Assembly (NCBI GenBank): GCA_026874595.1
Contig: CM049318.1
Coordinates: 20,127,456 to 20,191,455, forward strand
Direction of reading: 5' to 3'
DNA from: Sipunculus nudus
Lineage: Eukaryota > Annelida > Sipuncula > Golfingiida > Sipunculidae
Length of the DNA: 64,000 bases
Of this stretch, positions 47,311 to 60,115 are shown piece after piece (position 1 is the stretch's first letter; each line of letters begins with the position of its first letter). The notes beneath the pieces were generated by a model. The model was given only the letters and a program-made list of their open reading frames with translations. It did not search any database and had not been told where the DNA came from. A program made the position numbers and the translations under genes.

Positions 47311-49775
47311 TGTCATCTACTGGTTTACCATTTAGGGATTTATATTAGATTTATGAAAAAGTATCCCTTTTTTTGAGTGCCCATTTTTGTATAACAAGTC
47401 TAGGTACATACAAATGAACAGGTGTTTATCAGTTTTTACAAAATACAGTAATTAAAATTACTTGAATAAATTAAATATATAATTTAATGACTACTTGTAC
47501 AGATTTGCCTTTATATTGATGATCTTGGATAACATGACAAAGAACCAACATTGTAACAACTTTGGAACTATAATTTATCATAGCAACAGCAGGCCCAAAT
47601 GTTAACCATGCCTCCTGCAACAAGGTTGCGCTGAAAATCCTATTTTAGGGAAGAAAATTATAAAATAAAATCCAGCAATGACTGTTATCTCAGCAACTCA
47701 GTCATCACAGTTTTCATTATGGAACAAAAAGACAGAGTACCATTGATGATGTTTCTGTGAAGCGTTACATCCCTCTACAACTGTTGAGTATTATGTCCTT
47801 ATCAAGCACTTCATGGAATCATAAACATCCCCCACACTCTGCAGTAATGAGAGTCCTTAATTAAGAAACTTTCAATCAAACTTAACGATTCCCAGGGGTG
47901 GCAAATACTCAGCAGTTATTTGGTGTCAGTGTGGTAATTCCTTGAAGTTTGTTATCTTGGCAGATAAGCTTTATGGATAACAACTTTAGGACTTTTATGA
48001 AAAGAAAATACTCTGGATTTTCACAAAATGAAAGCATCCTAAACTTGGCAAGCTTGGATAAATTTATTCTAGCATACACAGTCATTGCTTCATCTAAGCA
48101 CTGAATTTGTGAAAATTAAGAAGATTTTTAGAAAATGGTTAAGTAAATGAAATATGGCAGATTCCAAGACTAATGGGTGTAAAATAGTACTTACAGTTTA
48201 CAGGATGTCTCTCATTAGCACATACTAAGCCTTGATTGACAGATAAGTACAGGGTATAATTATACTTTACTAGTAGTTATAATTGATGGTGATGATACAA
48301 GAGAAACACAAAACAAACTATGATTAGAAGTAACCAAAGTGGTACCTTGTAATTGTTTTTTTTTATTAGTAGTATTATGTACCCAGTTAACTACCATGTA
48401 CAAGGTTTCTGAGTACATAAGGTACATGGGAGAGTTGTGGGTCTTGGTTGTTCATTGGTTAAAGACATGCAGCATAGATGTTCATTTTCAACAATTTTTT
48501 CACACAGATATGGAAAGGTGTATTATATATTTCCATATCCGAAAAGCTGTGAATATGATCTTAGAAGTGGAGCAATGTAAAATAACAATACAGAGTACTT
48601 CAACACCTTCTTTCTGCTAATTCTATATGAATCAAACTTATAATGTGATAAAAATGTTGGAACAACAACATAAACAGCAAGACTGTGGATTTACTTTTGC
48701 ACAGATTTAGATCTTCACAGCCAGCACCAAACCTTTATCATGTAAGCCCACGCCCCTTTCATAATGGGTATACTCAGATACAGATGATATTGTTTATTTG
48801 TAGGATTTGTAAAAAAAAGTACAAATATCAGATGACAAATGAGGTGAGCATACAGAGGTTATCTCCGTGGAAGAGTTTGGTATTAAATTTCTGTTAGTAT
48901 TACTATTGCACTGGTATTACTTTTCTGCCATCATGATGAGATATTTATCTGCTGGTATTAAATAAGACTCTTTTTAAGATATGTATTAGCCTGACTGGAG
49001 TCGTTATAAACAGGATTAATTTTGCAGATAGGTAGTAAATAATGATTATAGTAAACTACTGGTGCATGGTTAATTTGCAAAAGCCTGGTAGGTTATTACT
49101 CTGATAATAAAGTGCAGCATCTACAAAACGTACACAACTAACAACTGCTGACAGACCAATTTAACTATGATTATACCAGTAAATGTGATAAAACTTTAAG
49201 TGAACACTGGGCAGTAATTTTCAAAAGGATCGATGTACTAACATTGTCACACTATCTCTTTGATTTCTGTTTTTAATATCATAATCAATTTGCCATATGG
49301 GCAGATTAATTAAAACAGTATTGATTTCAATACAAAGTAAAGTATAATATTCATAATTGGTATCATATATGATGCCCCTTTGTCAACTATCAAAGTACTG
49401 TCAATCTCTGATCATCATTATAATTAACTATTATCCATCTCTTAGTGCTATTATATTAGGCAAGCAAAGGGAAACATCACTAGCAGGAAATGAGCTGACT
49501 GACATCCAATTGGCAAATCAAATAAATTTTGAGAGTAATTTGGTTATACTATATTTTTATTAATATGGAAGAATATTTTTGCTTAAAAACTGAATTAATC
49601 ATTTCCTTGGGAGTTTTTGATGTTGTTTTTTTTACTTCATATTTCAGATGAACTCTGACAATCTTCACATTTGCATTAAATAAAAGGCATCATCTTGCTC
49701 TTTTTTTTTTGTCATATTTTTATTAAATTTTCAACAGTTCCGACAGAGGTTAATTTCTCTTTATTAACAATAACA
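47311..49775. other. unassigned AT-rich stretch
   Basis: No coding exon or repeat family could be supported. Confidence 0.4.
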
Positions 49776-50255
49776 TACAGTGAACTCTCGCTTGAAGATG
49801 AACACCTGGGAGACTAGCCAAAAATATTGTTAGATGGCAGGATGTGTTGGAGGGAGGTTTTTATCCGGGACCAAAGTATGTGGTCATCTTAGAGGGGTGG
49901 TCATGATAGCAAGGTGGTTGTCAGGTGGAGATTTATCAGGGCTTGACATTAACAGTTAACTGCTTGCCCGGAGCAAGTGAAAGTTCCAGAAAATAGTGGA
50001 AGGGCTACTAGAAGTCCCTCCTACTTGCCCAACTTGGCAAGTGGGTCCAACATTAAAACTTTACCATGGGTCCAACATTAAAACTTTACCAAAGTGAATT
50101 TAAGGATTGAAAAGGGATCTCTCTGTTCTTGAATTCAACCAATAATATTTGTAGGGCAAGTAAATATTCCTGAAGGGCAAGTAAAAGCTAGATGTTATTT
50201 GCCCAACAGGGCAATAATACTTTCAAAAGTAAATGTTGAGCCCTGTTTAACTGTA
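49776..50255. mobile_element. Tigger-like MITE interrupted near its right end
   Basis: The left end TACAGTGAACTCTCGCTTGA is followed by AGATGAACACC. The right part GGTGGTTGTCAGGTGGAGAT is its inverted partner and should end in TTTAACTGTA. Those terminal bases are instead found at 50246-50255, on the far side of a second element (49937-50245). The original MITE was therefore about 170 bp and related to the ends at 8048 and 12830. Confidence 0.7.
49937..50245. mobile_element. 309-bp hAT-like MITE (CAGGGCTTGACATT ends), nested
   Basis: The left CAGGGCTTGACATT and right AATGTTGAGCCCTG are inverted repeats. CAGGG fits the hAT YARNG terminus. The interior has several copies of GGGCAAGT or its inverse and a tandem 25-26-bp duplication (GGGTCCAACATTAAAACTTT at about 50043 and 50068). 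It sits in the last few bases of a Tigger-like MITE. The visible target duplication is TTTA, shorter than the usual 8 bp of hAT elements, so the superfamily remains provisional. Confidence 0.75.
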
Positions 50256-53200
50256 CTTCATAGGTATCATATGCCTAAGTATGTCGATTGCAAATTGTGT
50301 CACAGAGATACAGTGTTAATTGTTACAATCCAAGTTGTTAAAATGAGATGAAGTATTGATTATATACTGTGCTGACAGTGATCAGGCCTAGGTATATATC
50401 ATGGATGTGGACTGGATAGAGCTGAACTAGCTATGCATGAATCAATTAACAGTTAAAGATAAAGAGAGCTTGCAGCTGCTGGTTCAGGGGGCTGGAGGAC
50501 ACCAGATATAAAAATTGTTGACACCAGAAGAACAACTGTGTCTGAAAATATTCATAAAAAAGGTCTATAGCCTTACAAAAATATGCTGCATTGCTACAAC
50601 ATGAAAATCCCCAAGCCTCTCGTAGATTACAAAATTTCTGTTTTCCCAGGTTTACAAAATGCCAGTTTTATGTTGACTGTCAGGTAATAATATTATACAA
50701 TTCGAGTCGGGACTTTTATGAGGATTTAATATTATCACAGTAAAAAGGAAATTATCAGGCAGTACTGAAGCATTTTATAAATGGGAAAAAAAGTGCAACC
50801 AGATCTATAATCAATCATACACTTTCATTTCCAGGTACACCAGGTATTCAGATGGCTGGCTGGGCGGGTGCCCACGTACCAGCCGCAACAATAAACACGT
50901 CTGTTTAACCTTTCAGCTCCGCTCACTGATGTCACAAAAAAACTACTGTGGGGAGGTGATGGTTTAGAATGGTGGGCTGTTTTAAGAGGATCATCTCATG
51001 CTGTAACAGTGCTGCATTATATCTGGGGAAGATAAACACGAGTTTTGTTTTCATTTGTGGTTTACTCTTCTGTTATTTCATAACCAGACCCTCCACTTGT
51101 ATCGTACGGAGTAAACAACTCATCCAACCTGCTACCTGAGTTGTTCGTGAAGTATGTGCACTTACATATTTTTGTTACTCATGGTAGCTTTATGGTAGCC
51201 AAAGTTTCTAACATATCTTTAATTGAAAGTCAGACAAACACACTTCATTTTCTCTTTTAATATAATTATGTACTTAATATGAAAGATAATCTGTTTCAAC
51301 TGGCTGTTCTTCATCACTATTGAGAGACTTGAGGACCAAGTCATGACTGTGACTGTTCACTGTGAGCTTGTCCCCAACAGTAGTGTAATACAATAAGGTT
51401 AAGCACAGATTAATGGATAAGGACTGCATGATGTTCTTAAGAGCTTGTCTAGGTACCGGTATATTAAAGCAAATCAAAATTATAATTAATGCTACTGAAA
51501 TCCCTAGTTAAGTTTGTTTGCTTCAAAATCATATCACTAAGGATAATTTACTTTGCTTACTGAAGCGGTGATCTATATTATTAATAATTTACAGATTTAT
51601 TCTAATGTTACCCAAAAAAACAGAAATTTAATCAATAACCCACTGGTTGATAGTGTGTTTGAATATTTTCTCCCGTATCCAGCCTTGATCTCATGTTATT
51701 CTAATGGCTGGGTCTGCCACAGTTAATTTGTTATATTTACTTTTTTCATCCCATGTTGACCTATTGGCAGTGACAACAAATAACCGACTATTTATTTTTA
51801 CCTGCACTCTCTACTTTGAGATAGCACTGCCTAGTTTTGTTAGTTTATTTTTTATCATTTTTCCTGGTGCATTTAAAAACAGACCCCTGACAGGGCCATA
51901 AAGAAGCACCATTCCTAACATACAATACAAGCTGAATCAGAATCCAGAGGCTGATCCTCCCTACACCCCAGATAATCACAGCCCCTGCATCCAGCTGATC
52001 CTGACAGGCTGGTATTCTTACACAGCACTGAGAGAGATTGTGTGTTCCCCCACCCTGACAATAAACACAGCTGTTACAGTAATAAGGGCATACCTGTGAA
52101 GTCCTGAAATACCTTTGTACCCTACCCTGCCGGGGTTAAGCATCCAGCTCCATATCTTATACATAGAGAGCTGTGTTGAGAATGTTGAGCTGCTGGGGTT
52201 AATATGTAGGATACACAATAAGGTACATTATGGAGGATTCCTCCTGTACATATTCACCTACCTGAGAGGAGATTATAACAATTTTCTGGCCCCACCCCAA
52301 AACGTACCCCACACTGAGGAAAATTAATATAAGCAGTAGTGATAGGCTGATGATCAATTATATAATTTATAATCAATTATCGATCGGGTTGATGCAAATG
52401 ATCCGCTGATTGATTGCAATTTTTGCACATAACTTAGGCTTTGTGATGAGGAACGGTGTGCTTTTATATGCAAGCAAACTGCAGAAAGGGCTGAGTTTAC
52501 TAAAAAGTTACTATACAGACATGTAGGCTATAGAATTATGACATTATTAGCCTGAATGTAGGCCTACGTATCAGTTGAGATGATGTACTGGCCTATATAT
52601 GGTCCAAAAGTTCATACATGTATCTAAACAACCAATTATTTCCGATTATTCATCAGTAGATGTAAACCGATTTTTACTGATGATTAATCATGAAGTTACA
52701 ACCAATTCCCAATACTAATAAGCAGAAACTTTATTAATTAATGGTACTCACAATTAGTTATAATATATATCTATATATTATCTTCATTTAGATCTATGTC
52801 ATTACTGAAACAATATCAATAGACAAATTCAGTAACAGGTGATGACATTTAATCTTAAGTTATGTCTTTTTAAAACCGATCCTAGGCCAGTTCTCTCAAC
52901 TCCACTGTGCAAGATGATCAGTGTCTTTCAAGAGCTGTTCTCATCAGGTGACATAAATTCCTCATTATCATCATCATGTGCATCCTTCATCACAGGTAAA
53001 CAGTGATGTATCTCATCTGATTCAGCAGAAGAACATAAGAGTCTGCTTGGAGAAACAATAGTCAGGAGTGTGTCTGGTTTTTGTGAGAAAATAAGTACAG
53101 TCACCTCAAGCTGAACAAGCATAGCTGTAGGCTGAATGTGCCAGTACAGCTTTAAGCTCAATATATCTCCACAGAGCCAGGATCAATGAAACCATGATGC

Positions 53201-53259
53201 ACCCAAATGTGATCCATCCACCAGGTAATGTACAGGCTGTGTCAGAACAATGGGTGTCC
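50256..53259. other. unassigned stretch
   Basis: No gene supported. The interval around 50850-51130 is somewhat richer in G+C but shows no convincing exon. Confidence 0.35.
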
Positions 53260-53525
53260 AGAATGTTCCTCAGCAGAGCGCATACCTCTGCAAAGCATAA
53301 TAATCCAACTGGCCAGATCCTCTCCTTCAATTTGATCTGCACCAAAATGTCACTTCAGGTGTCTTACCTTGGCCCACATGTATCCCAAACCTCAACAAAA
53401 ATTTGTGGCAATCAGTAATCAGTTCAGCAGTTTTTGCATGATTCTGCTTACAAACAAACAAACAACAAACACTAAGTGCACATGAGTGAAAATGTAACTT
53501 CCTTGGCGGAGAGGAATATGACCCA
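53260..53525 (+). repeat. CTTGGCGGAGG-type dispersed repeat
   Basis: The ordered words CAGAGCGCATACCTCTGCAA, GATCTGCACCAAAATGT, CCTTGGCCCA, CAACAAAAATTTGTGGCAAT, CAGTTTTTGC, ACAAACAAACAAACAAC and TAACTTCCTTGGCGGAG form a repeat that I know to be widespread in aquatic invertebrate and fish genomes. The A/C-rich ACAAAC run and the small inverted repeat TCCTTGGCGGAGAGGA mark its right end. The minus-strand open frame here derives from the repeat. The clade of the parent element is not established by this sequence. Confidence 0.65.
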
Positions 53526-53984
53526 AAGGGTATATTATGAGTTCAACACAGTGACATCGTTGCCAATCAGCATTTATAATCTTTTACACAAGGATGAATT
53601 TATGATTGAAAGCCAACCCTCAACTCAGTAGCAAATAACTTTACACTGTATAAGGAATATCAAGCAATATACTAAGAACAGCAGAGATAAAATTTTCCGT
53701 TTTAAAACCACTAAATAGTTGAATAATGATAAAGTGAAAAAAATGTGACATGACATTTATATAATGGAGGTTTTTGATCAACATACAAGGAACCTGGTTG
53801 CATACTTTCTTTTTCATGTGATACAATGAAAGTCAACAACAGTGAATTTTATGAGGAAATGACACTTCTTTTGAACAGCTGGAAACTAGTGTTAATCATT
53901 TTCACAAGCTGCCTGGGTGTCAGCACACATGTCACAGCTCCTCAGCTACTGCTTGTAACAGACACACAATTCTACACAAACTAA

Positions 53985-54530
53985 ACAAGAGCACCACAAA
54001 CATGCATAATATGCCCTTCATGTATCTGGTGACCTCATTAAATTTGCATGGATTTCTATGAAAAGGTAATTCAGTTGAGAAACTCTATTGGTAAATATGT
54101 AAAATGAGTTTCATGAAAATCCAAAGGATTTTTGGTAAGTCACCAAGGTGCCTCCAAAGTGCGGTGACCTCTGACCTCATTAAATATGCATGGCTTTTGC
54201 TGGAAATAGAACTTTGGCAAGATATTTTATTGATTTAAATTTCTGATGAGTTTTATCAAAATCCTTCATATTCTTCAATTCTTCATATAAGTCATCTAGG
54301 GGACACCGTAAAGTTGCCTAGTGACCAGTGACCTTATTAAATATGTGTAGATGTTGCCTATTATCGAACACCGGCAAGATAAACTATTGGTAAGTATTTA
54401 TGGTGAGTTTTGTGAAAATCCATCAAAGTCCCAGTAGGTAATCAGGGCAACACACAGTTAACGGACTGACAGACGGACGAACGGTGGGTATACCATAATA
54501 CTCCCGTCATATGACGGGCGTATAAAAACT
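53985..54530 (+). mobile_element. hairpin-ended element (subfamily ATATGCCC)
   Basis: ACAAGAGCACCACAAACATG is followed by ATAATATGCCC (about 54006). The 3' end has a GGACTGACAGACGGACGAAC tract, then a hairpin at 54498-54523 (ATACTCCCGTCA facing TGACGGGCGTAT, one mismatch), then AAAA. The 5' motif ATATGCCC is, apart from one base, the inverse of the outer 3' arm GGGCGTAT. The body is shared with 29553-29945 and includes TGACCTCTGACCT at 54165-54177. Non-coding. Confidence 0.75.
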
Positions 54531-57500
54531 GCCAGGTTTCATGCATAATTATAACTTGTGTCTGAGGATGAGGTGTCAATTTCAACATCCCCTGGCCAAT
54601 GCAAATTCCATTGTTCCCAAACATAATAACTTCTTCACAAGTTTTTTTTTAAGTTTGCACCTAGAGTTGTGAATTATTATGATTTACTGCCATGCCAAAG
54701 CTTCATATGGAATTAATACTCAGTTCAGTTCAAGTTGCTTAAATATCTAAATTGAAGATATATGTTGGAGAATTTTACAGACTAGTGGTGACTGAGTACA
54801 TGTATAATGAATCACAGAAATACTTGACTGTTACCTGTATAGATTTGTAATGACAACTAGATGTACAAAAGTACCTATGTAAATAATATTTGAACTCAAA
54901 TTCATCCCGTACTGATAATGATGTAAATTGCAAGCTTACATACAGGAAAATTAGATTCTTCTGAGCAGTTGTGTTCTGAGACCAGTCACCATCGGAGCCA
55001 GCTGACCATGTCATTTGGATCGAGGGCTGTGTATTTGGAGTAAGTACAATCCATAAAGGCTATATGTCTTGATACAGATTCTGAATTCAGTTAAGATATA
55101 TAAATAAGAGCACTCTCTTGTGAACAGTATATCATTAAACCAATTTCAAAGGTTAAGTATGGAAGTAATAATATTAATAATCCTGATCTGCTATCAGGCT
55201 GGGTTGGGACATTTCAGGAACACTGGAAGAGTCTCAAACATGTGCTAAAGATCCCACAGAACAGAGCAAGACATATTAAACAAATCCTCCCCCCCCCCCC
55301 CCCCCCCCCATTAAAGAACATGCACTACCCACTATATCCCTAAGTATCTGATAATGCTCCTTTGACATACAGCAGCCATCTTGGCAGGCCTCACATTCCA
55401 TTTAAAACAGCCCATGGTGTTTTTGTTAACAGGAATGGATGCTGTCTGGATGATCCTTTGTTTAACAGTCTGACAGCTGGAGGGCCTAACTGAGGGAGTG
55501 TGATTTACTGGTCTCTCAATGTCCTCAGTGTACGGGTGACACTTTGTACAATGTGTACACACACTAAGGTATGTGTTATTGTCGCCATGTGCACAATGTG
55601 GGTACATGTGTCACTGCATAAATAAATGTCTCATATATAAAAGGATCAAGTGCTAATTAGAGCTTTTGTGATGTGCACATGTTACAATATACGACTGGCA
55701 CACTCTTCCGACATCCAACTTGAAACATTTTGGTTTTAGCTCCTACTGACAACCACTTGTGGCATCATGGGTTTCAGCCTATACACACGCAAACTACAGC
55801 ATCAACAAGATATCTTGTGAAATGCTTCCAAGGAGAGAATATAACTTGATAAGGGCAGGGAAATTATACTGCATGTTGATAATGCATGTTGAAGATATAT
55901 GTTGATATTCTAAGTACCTTATCATGCCAAGGTGCCAATCAATCTGCTGAGAAAGTTTCACTGCGATTGGGTCCATAGTGGCATGGAACTCCACAGAATA
56001 ATGAAGAAGCAAAGATAGTAAATTTCAGTATGATATGTGTATTGGTGCAAAGTAAATATCTTCATCAGCACATTTACATGGATAAAGGTTACATTTTCAC
56101 TCATGTTTGTCTGTCAGTGTGTCTGGGTTTTTTTTCAGGGACAGTAATACTAATGCTGATACTCTTAGCTTAAAATGCCCATATTTTTTGGCATGCTTCA
56201 AGGTATATCATTCCATACAAATTTGCAAAGAGGTTAAAAATGAAACTAACATTTATGATGTCAGCTTGATGATATGTTAGTTTGCCTGTTGACAAAATAC
56301 CAATTTATTAAAGTACTAATGAGATATTTGTGCAGTAATGTGTAAACATGATGAAATACTATGGTGTTAACCTTTATTTAAAAAAACGTGAACACTTTTT
56401 CAACACAGTCTGTGCTTGGAAAATAAGTCACTAACCTCCGAGAAAAGAAAAATTACAGGAGTTCTCCTGTGCCTATCAATGGAAAAATTTGTCTGGAAAT
56501 ATTAAGAAAATTGTGACCCTCCAGACTATTTTGCAAAACCAGGTGTCACAGACTGTCAGACTGCGACTAGTGGGAGCATTTTTGTTGCCAATGGGGAGGA
56601 GCACTTCCTATCTGTAAATGGCATTTCTAGCAAATGTCAGGCCTCCCTTATTTCCAGTGAGAGAAATCCAGGCTTCAAAATAATATTCCTTTTCAAAATG
56701 AGTCATTGTACCTCAAAGACTTTCAAAGAAGACTGACAGTGACACAAAAAACAGACTCCAACAAGGGACCTATGGGTCACGACGCTCAGCTGTTATATAT
56801 GATAAAAAAATATTATTTAGAAATGAGGCACATGCTGGTTTTGTGTGGTAATAAATATAAGCTGTATTATGAGTTGTTGTTGTTTAGCTTATGTATGATT
56901 TTGATAGTACCTTTGGAGACAGGGAAGAGGATTGATTTCATTTATTTTATTAACAAATGGAGTACTATTGTCACACAGATTTTGACTCGGCCATATAACT
57001 TATAAGCAGAACATATAAGATTTTAACTATTTATTTAAAAAAATTACAAATATTGTCCCAAATATAATTTTTATAAAAATTATAAGAGAATCATATGATT
57101 TTTTTAAATGAAATATAACTGATATGATTATTAAAATAATATTAAAGAATATATTTATGAATGCATTCATGAATACATTTTGAAAGTATTTGCACGAGTA
57201 TTCATATACTTTCATTTTTACCTGAATTCCTATTCTTAATGCAAGAAATTTTATAATGGAGTACATAATCATATTCGTATTTAAATACAATTACAAAGTA
57301 TTCGCACCATGTCTGGTATTTATTCAGTTTCACCAACCAATGATGTTGAGAATCCAGAATATACAAAATTCACACATTTAAATAATGATCATAAGTACCT
57401 GGTTTTATGGCTTTTATTTATATTAAAAAATAACTGTAAAAAATTCATTTTGGACTAATTTCACATCAATGTACACACTAGACACAGTAGGAATCTAGAT

Positions 57501-57974
57501 TAATATTATCAACTGCATCTTTGTCTATCATTAATTTCCTTCATATGATCCCTAATGATTAGTAATGAATAATATGATTTACTTCTTTATCATTAAAATT
57601 GAACTGAAAAATGCCATAGGTGACTGCATGGTGTTATTTGGAATATGTGACATTCTACCCATCTATACAAGATTCTTATATCATCAGTAACTGCAAGTTA
57701 ATTTCCTGTTATTATAAACTAACAAATTCCTTTTCTATTTTTCTTTAATTTGTTATTAAAAACCAATAAAAATTTATTAATTTATTGTTTATTGTTATGT
57801 TGTTGGTTAAAACTACTAGATGAGTTGGGTTGGACACCTGGATCAACTGTGGCTGGCCATAAGCTGCCTGGATTCCTGTATGCCTCGCCTCAAGCGTGCA
57901 TAATTTGATGTAAGGTCAACAAGGTCAACATACAGGTGACTCAAGAGGGGCTGGAGAGAGCCAAAGTCTGACAG
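54531..57974. other. unassigned AT-rich stretch with a poly-C run
   Basis: About 21 C lie at 55289-55309. Otherwise no gene, exon or repeat family could be supported. Confidence 0.4.
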
Positions 57975-59385
57975 GGTCTCATAAAAAACATTAATAAAAG
58001 CTACAATTTTTGGCCAATTTCTTTCAGCTTTCTAAACTAAAAAGCTGAAATCCTAATGTGTGCATGATATGAAAATTATATCAACAGTGCTCACAGGACA
58101 CAAACGTGCCATGGTCACAGTTGGGCTAAATTTAAGGTACTAATTTTATATTTATACTAATAACTTATAAAATTTGAAAAATTCAGAACTAATTTTGGGT
58201 ATTCAATTGAATCTTGATTAAATAATGTTACATCCCTGACAAAAAAATCTCTAGCTTCAGCAATGCCCTTGTTAAGGGAGTAAATATATTTCTTGATTTT
58301 TTACAAAGTGCATTATGTTTGGGCCCATAACTTAAAACAATTACGCAATACTGACATCATTCTGGCATGTGCATAGAGAATGAAAAATATGTATATTATT
58401 TATGATTAAAGTCAGATCAGTGGTTTTGATATTAGGCAGTCTTGAAGTGTAACAATGGGTTTTTAATGGAAAAATGAAGTTTTTCATTAATGTTTCGAAG
58501 GTATTAAGTCCTAGTGACCAAATTCTTGGCATGGTAGGGGATTTTGGAGACATCTAACTGTATGCCAAATTTAATGAAATAAGAGCTGAAGCTTGGGAGC
58601 TGAGCTCTTGCAAACTGCATAACACTAGCTTGATGTAAACAATATGTTACATGGTGCTTGAAAACTTATTAAAATCTACAGTTTTTGATCAACTGGTTTC
58701 AAATTTTTGGTGTTAACAGTTGAAATGCTAACAAAAACATGCTGTGAAAATTAAATCCACAGTACTTACAGGAAAAAAACGTGCCATGGTCAAAGTTGGG
58801 CAAAATTTAAGGTACCAATTTTTTATTTTTATTAATATTTTAGAAAATTTAAAAGATTTTCATCTTATTTTGGGTATACAATTTAATTTTGATTAATTAA
58901 AGTTATATTACTGGAAAAAAGGTCGATAGCTTTAACATTTTTTGTGTTAAGTGATCAAATATCTTTCCTGATTTTTTACAAAATGCATTATGTTTGGGCC
59001 CATAACTTTTTTAAATTAAATAATACAGACATAATTTCTGGCATGTACATAGGAACTATATAGAGGAATATTTATGGTAAATATGAGGAAAAACAGATGA
59101 GTGGTTTTGATATTAGGCAGTCCTGAAGTGTGAAAATAGGTTTTTAATAAAAAATTGAGGTTTTTCCTTAATTTCTCAAAGGAACGAAGTTGCAAAGACC
59201 CAGTTTTCGGCTTGGTAGGAGATCTTGGGGATATCTAACATTATGCCGAATTTTGGATTCCTAGGTCTTACGGTTTCAAAATGTGCCACATCTACGGACG
59301 GACGGACGGACGGACAGACGGACGGACGACGGACAATGGACCACGACTATAGCTCAGATGACTTATAGTCAGCTGAGCTAAAAAC
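57975..59385 (+). mobile_element. hairpin-ended element (TAGCTCAG family) with 675-bp direct duplication
   Basis: Two diverged units of about 675 bp lie head to tail: GGGCCCATAACTT at 58321 and 58996, GTGGTTTTGATATTAGGCAG in both, and GCCATGGTCA(C/A)AGTTGGGC in both. After the second unit comes a GGAC-rich tract (about 59296-59335), then the hairpin TAGCTCAG-TGACT...AGTCA-CTGAGCTA at 59350-59380, followed by AAAAA. The left boundary is uncertain and a matching 5' TAGCTCAG motif was not found there, so the copy may be 5'-truncated. Confidence 0.65.
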
Positions 59386-59923
59386 CTTTGACAGATCACC
59401 CTCTACTGGTGTTTCAGGATATTGCCTTCACTGGGAAGTTTTTCACTGAAACACCTTTCGGTGCGACTATACATCCAAGAATTCTTCTGAGACACACTGT
59501 AGTTGATGCTAATGTCCCCTTGCTCCACTCAGGAGTTACCTTGTCTGACTTCTACCCTACCTGCCTGTGTTGATTTAGAGAAGTGGTGGACATACAATGA
59601 TACATACATGTATGTATGACAGGGTTTGACTCTGACATAGCCCCACCAGCCATGTCAACTGTAGAATTCCATGGTCTGCTAAGTAAAAAAAGTGATTGAT
59701 AGCCTAATATATCATGGCACTCAGATGATAAGTACAACCTATGATACTATGTCAAAATTTCTAATTTCAACTGAATACATTAACACCAGAGAAAGTGGAA
59801 ACAAAGACTGAAAATGATGCAAGCAGTACTTATATATCATATCTTATTATATGATATTATATATATATATGATATTATATGATATGTTTTGTGTTATATT
59901 TTTGATTATTCAAGCCCCATAGC
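59386..59923. other. unassigned stretch with AT microsatellite
   Basis: It contains a TATATGATATTATATATA-type repeat (about 59840-59886). The open frame after 59388 is not recognisable. Confidence 0.4.
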
Positions 59924-60115
59924 TCGGTGGATATAGGTCACAGTGACCTAATTTCAGGTTTCCAAGGAGATTTTTTATTGAGCTCCTTGGATGTTAACTT
60001 AGAAGTTTCTAGGACCAGCAGTTACGATTTGTGCCCTGCTAACGGACGGCCAGACGGACGACGGACAAAGCGCCATTCCTATACCTCAGTTGACTTACAG
60101 TCAGCTGAGCTAAAA
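59924..60115 (+). mobile_element. minimal hairpin-ended element (TAGCTCRG family)
   Basis: A 5' CCCCATAGCTCGGTGGATAT precedes about 100 bp of body, then ACGGACGGCCAGACGGACGA and the hairpin CTCAGTTGACT...AGTCAGCTGAG (60085-60110), then CTAAAAA. The 5' TAGCTCGG matches the inverse of the 3' CTGAGCTA at seven of eight positions. It appears to be the shortest complete member seen here. Confidence 0.6.

Noticed and set aside
46918-47316. Long minus-strand frame rich in Ser/Leu/Phe
   Set aside because: It is a by-product of a GA-rich low-complexity tract (SLSLSL from GA repeats).
53106-53345. Minus-strand frame with a hydrophobic segment, apparently followed by an acidic-tailed frame at 52928-53161
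   Set aside because: The first part overlaps the CTTGGCGGAGG-type repeat (for example GAGGTATGCGCTCTGC is repeat sequence), the frames do not join, and no family is recognised.
59924-59945. TAGCTCGGTGG resembling a tRNA/SINE A box
   Set aside because: No B box (GGTTCGANNCC) at the right distance. The word is better explained as the 5' motif of a hairpin-ended element.
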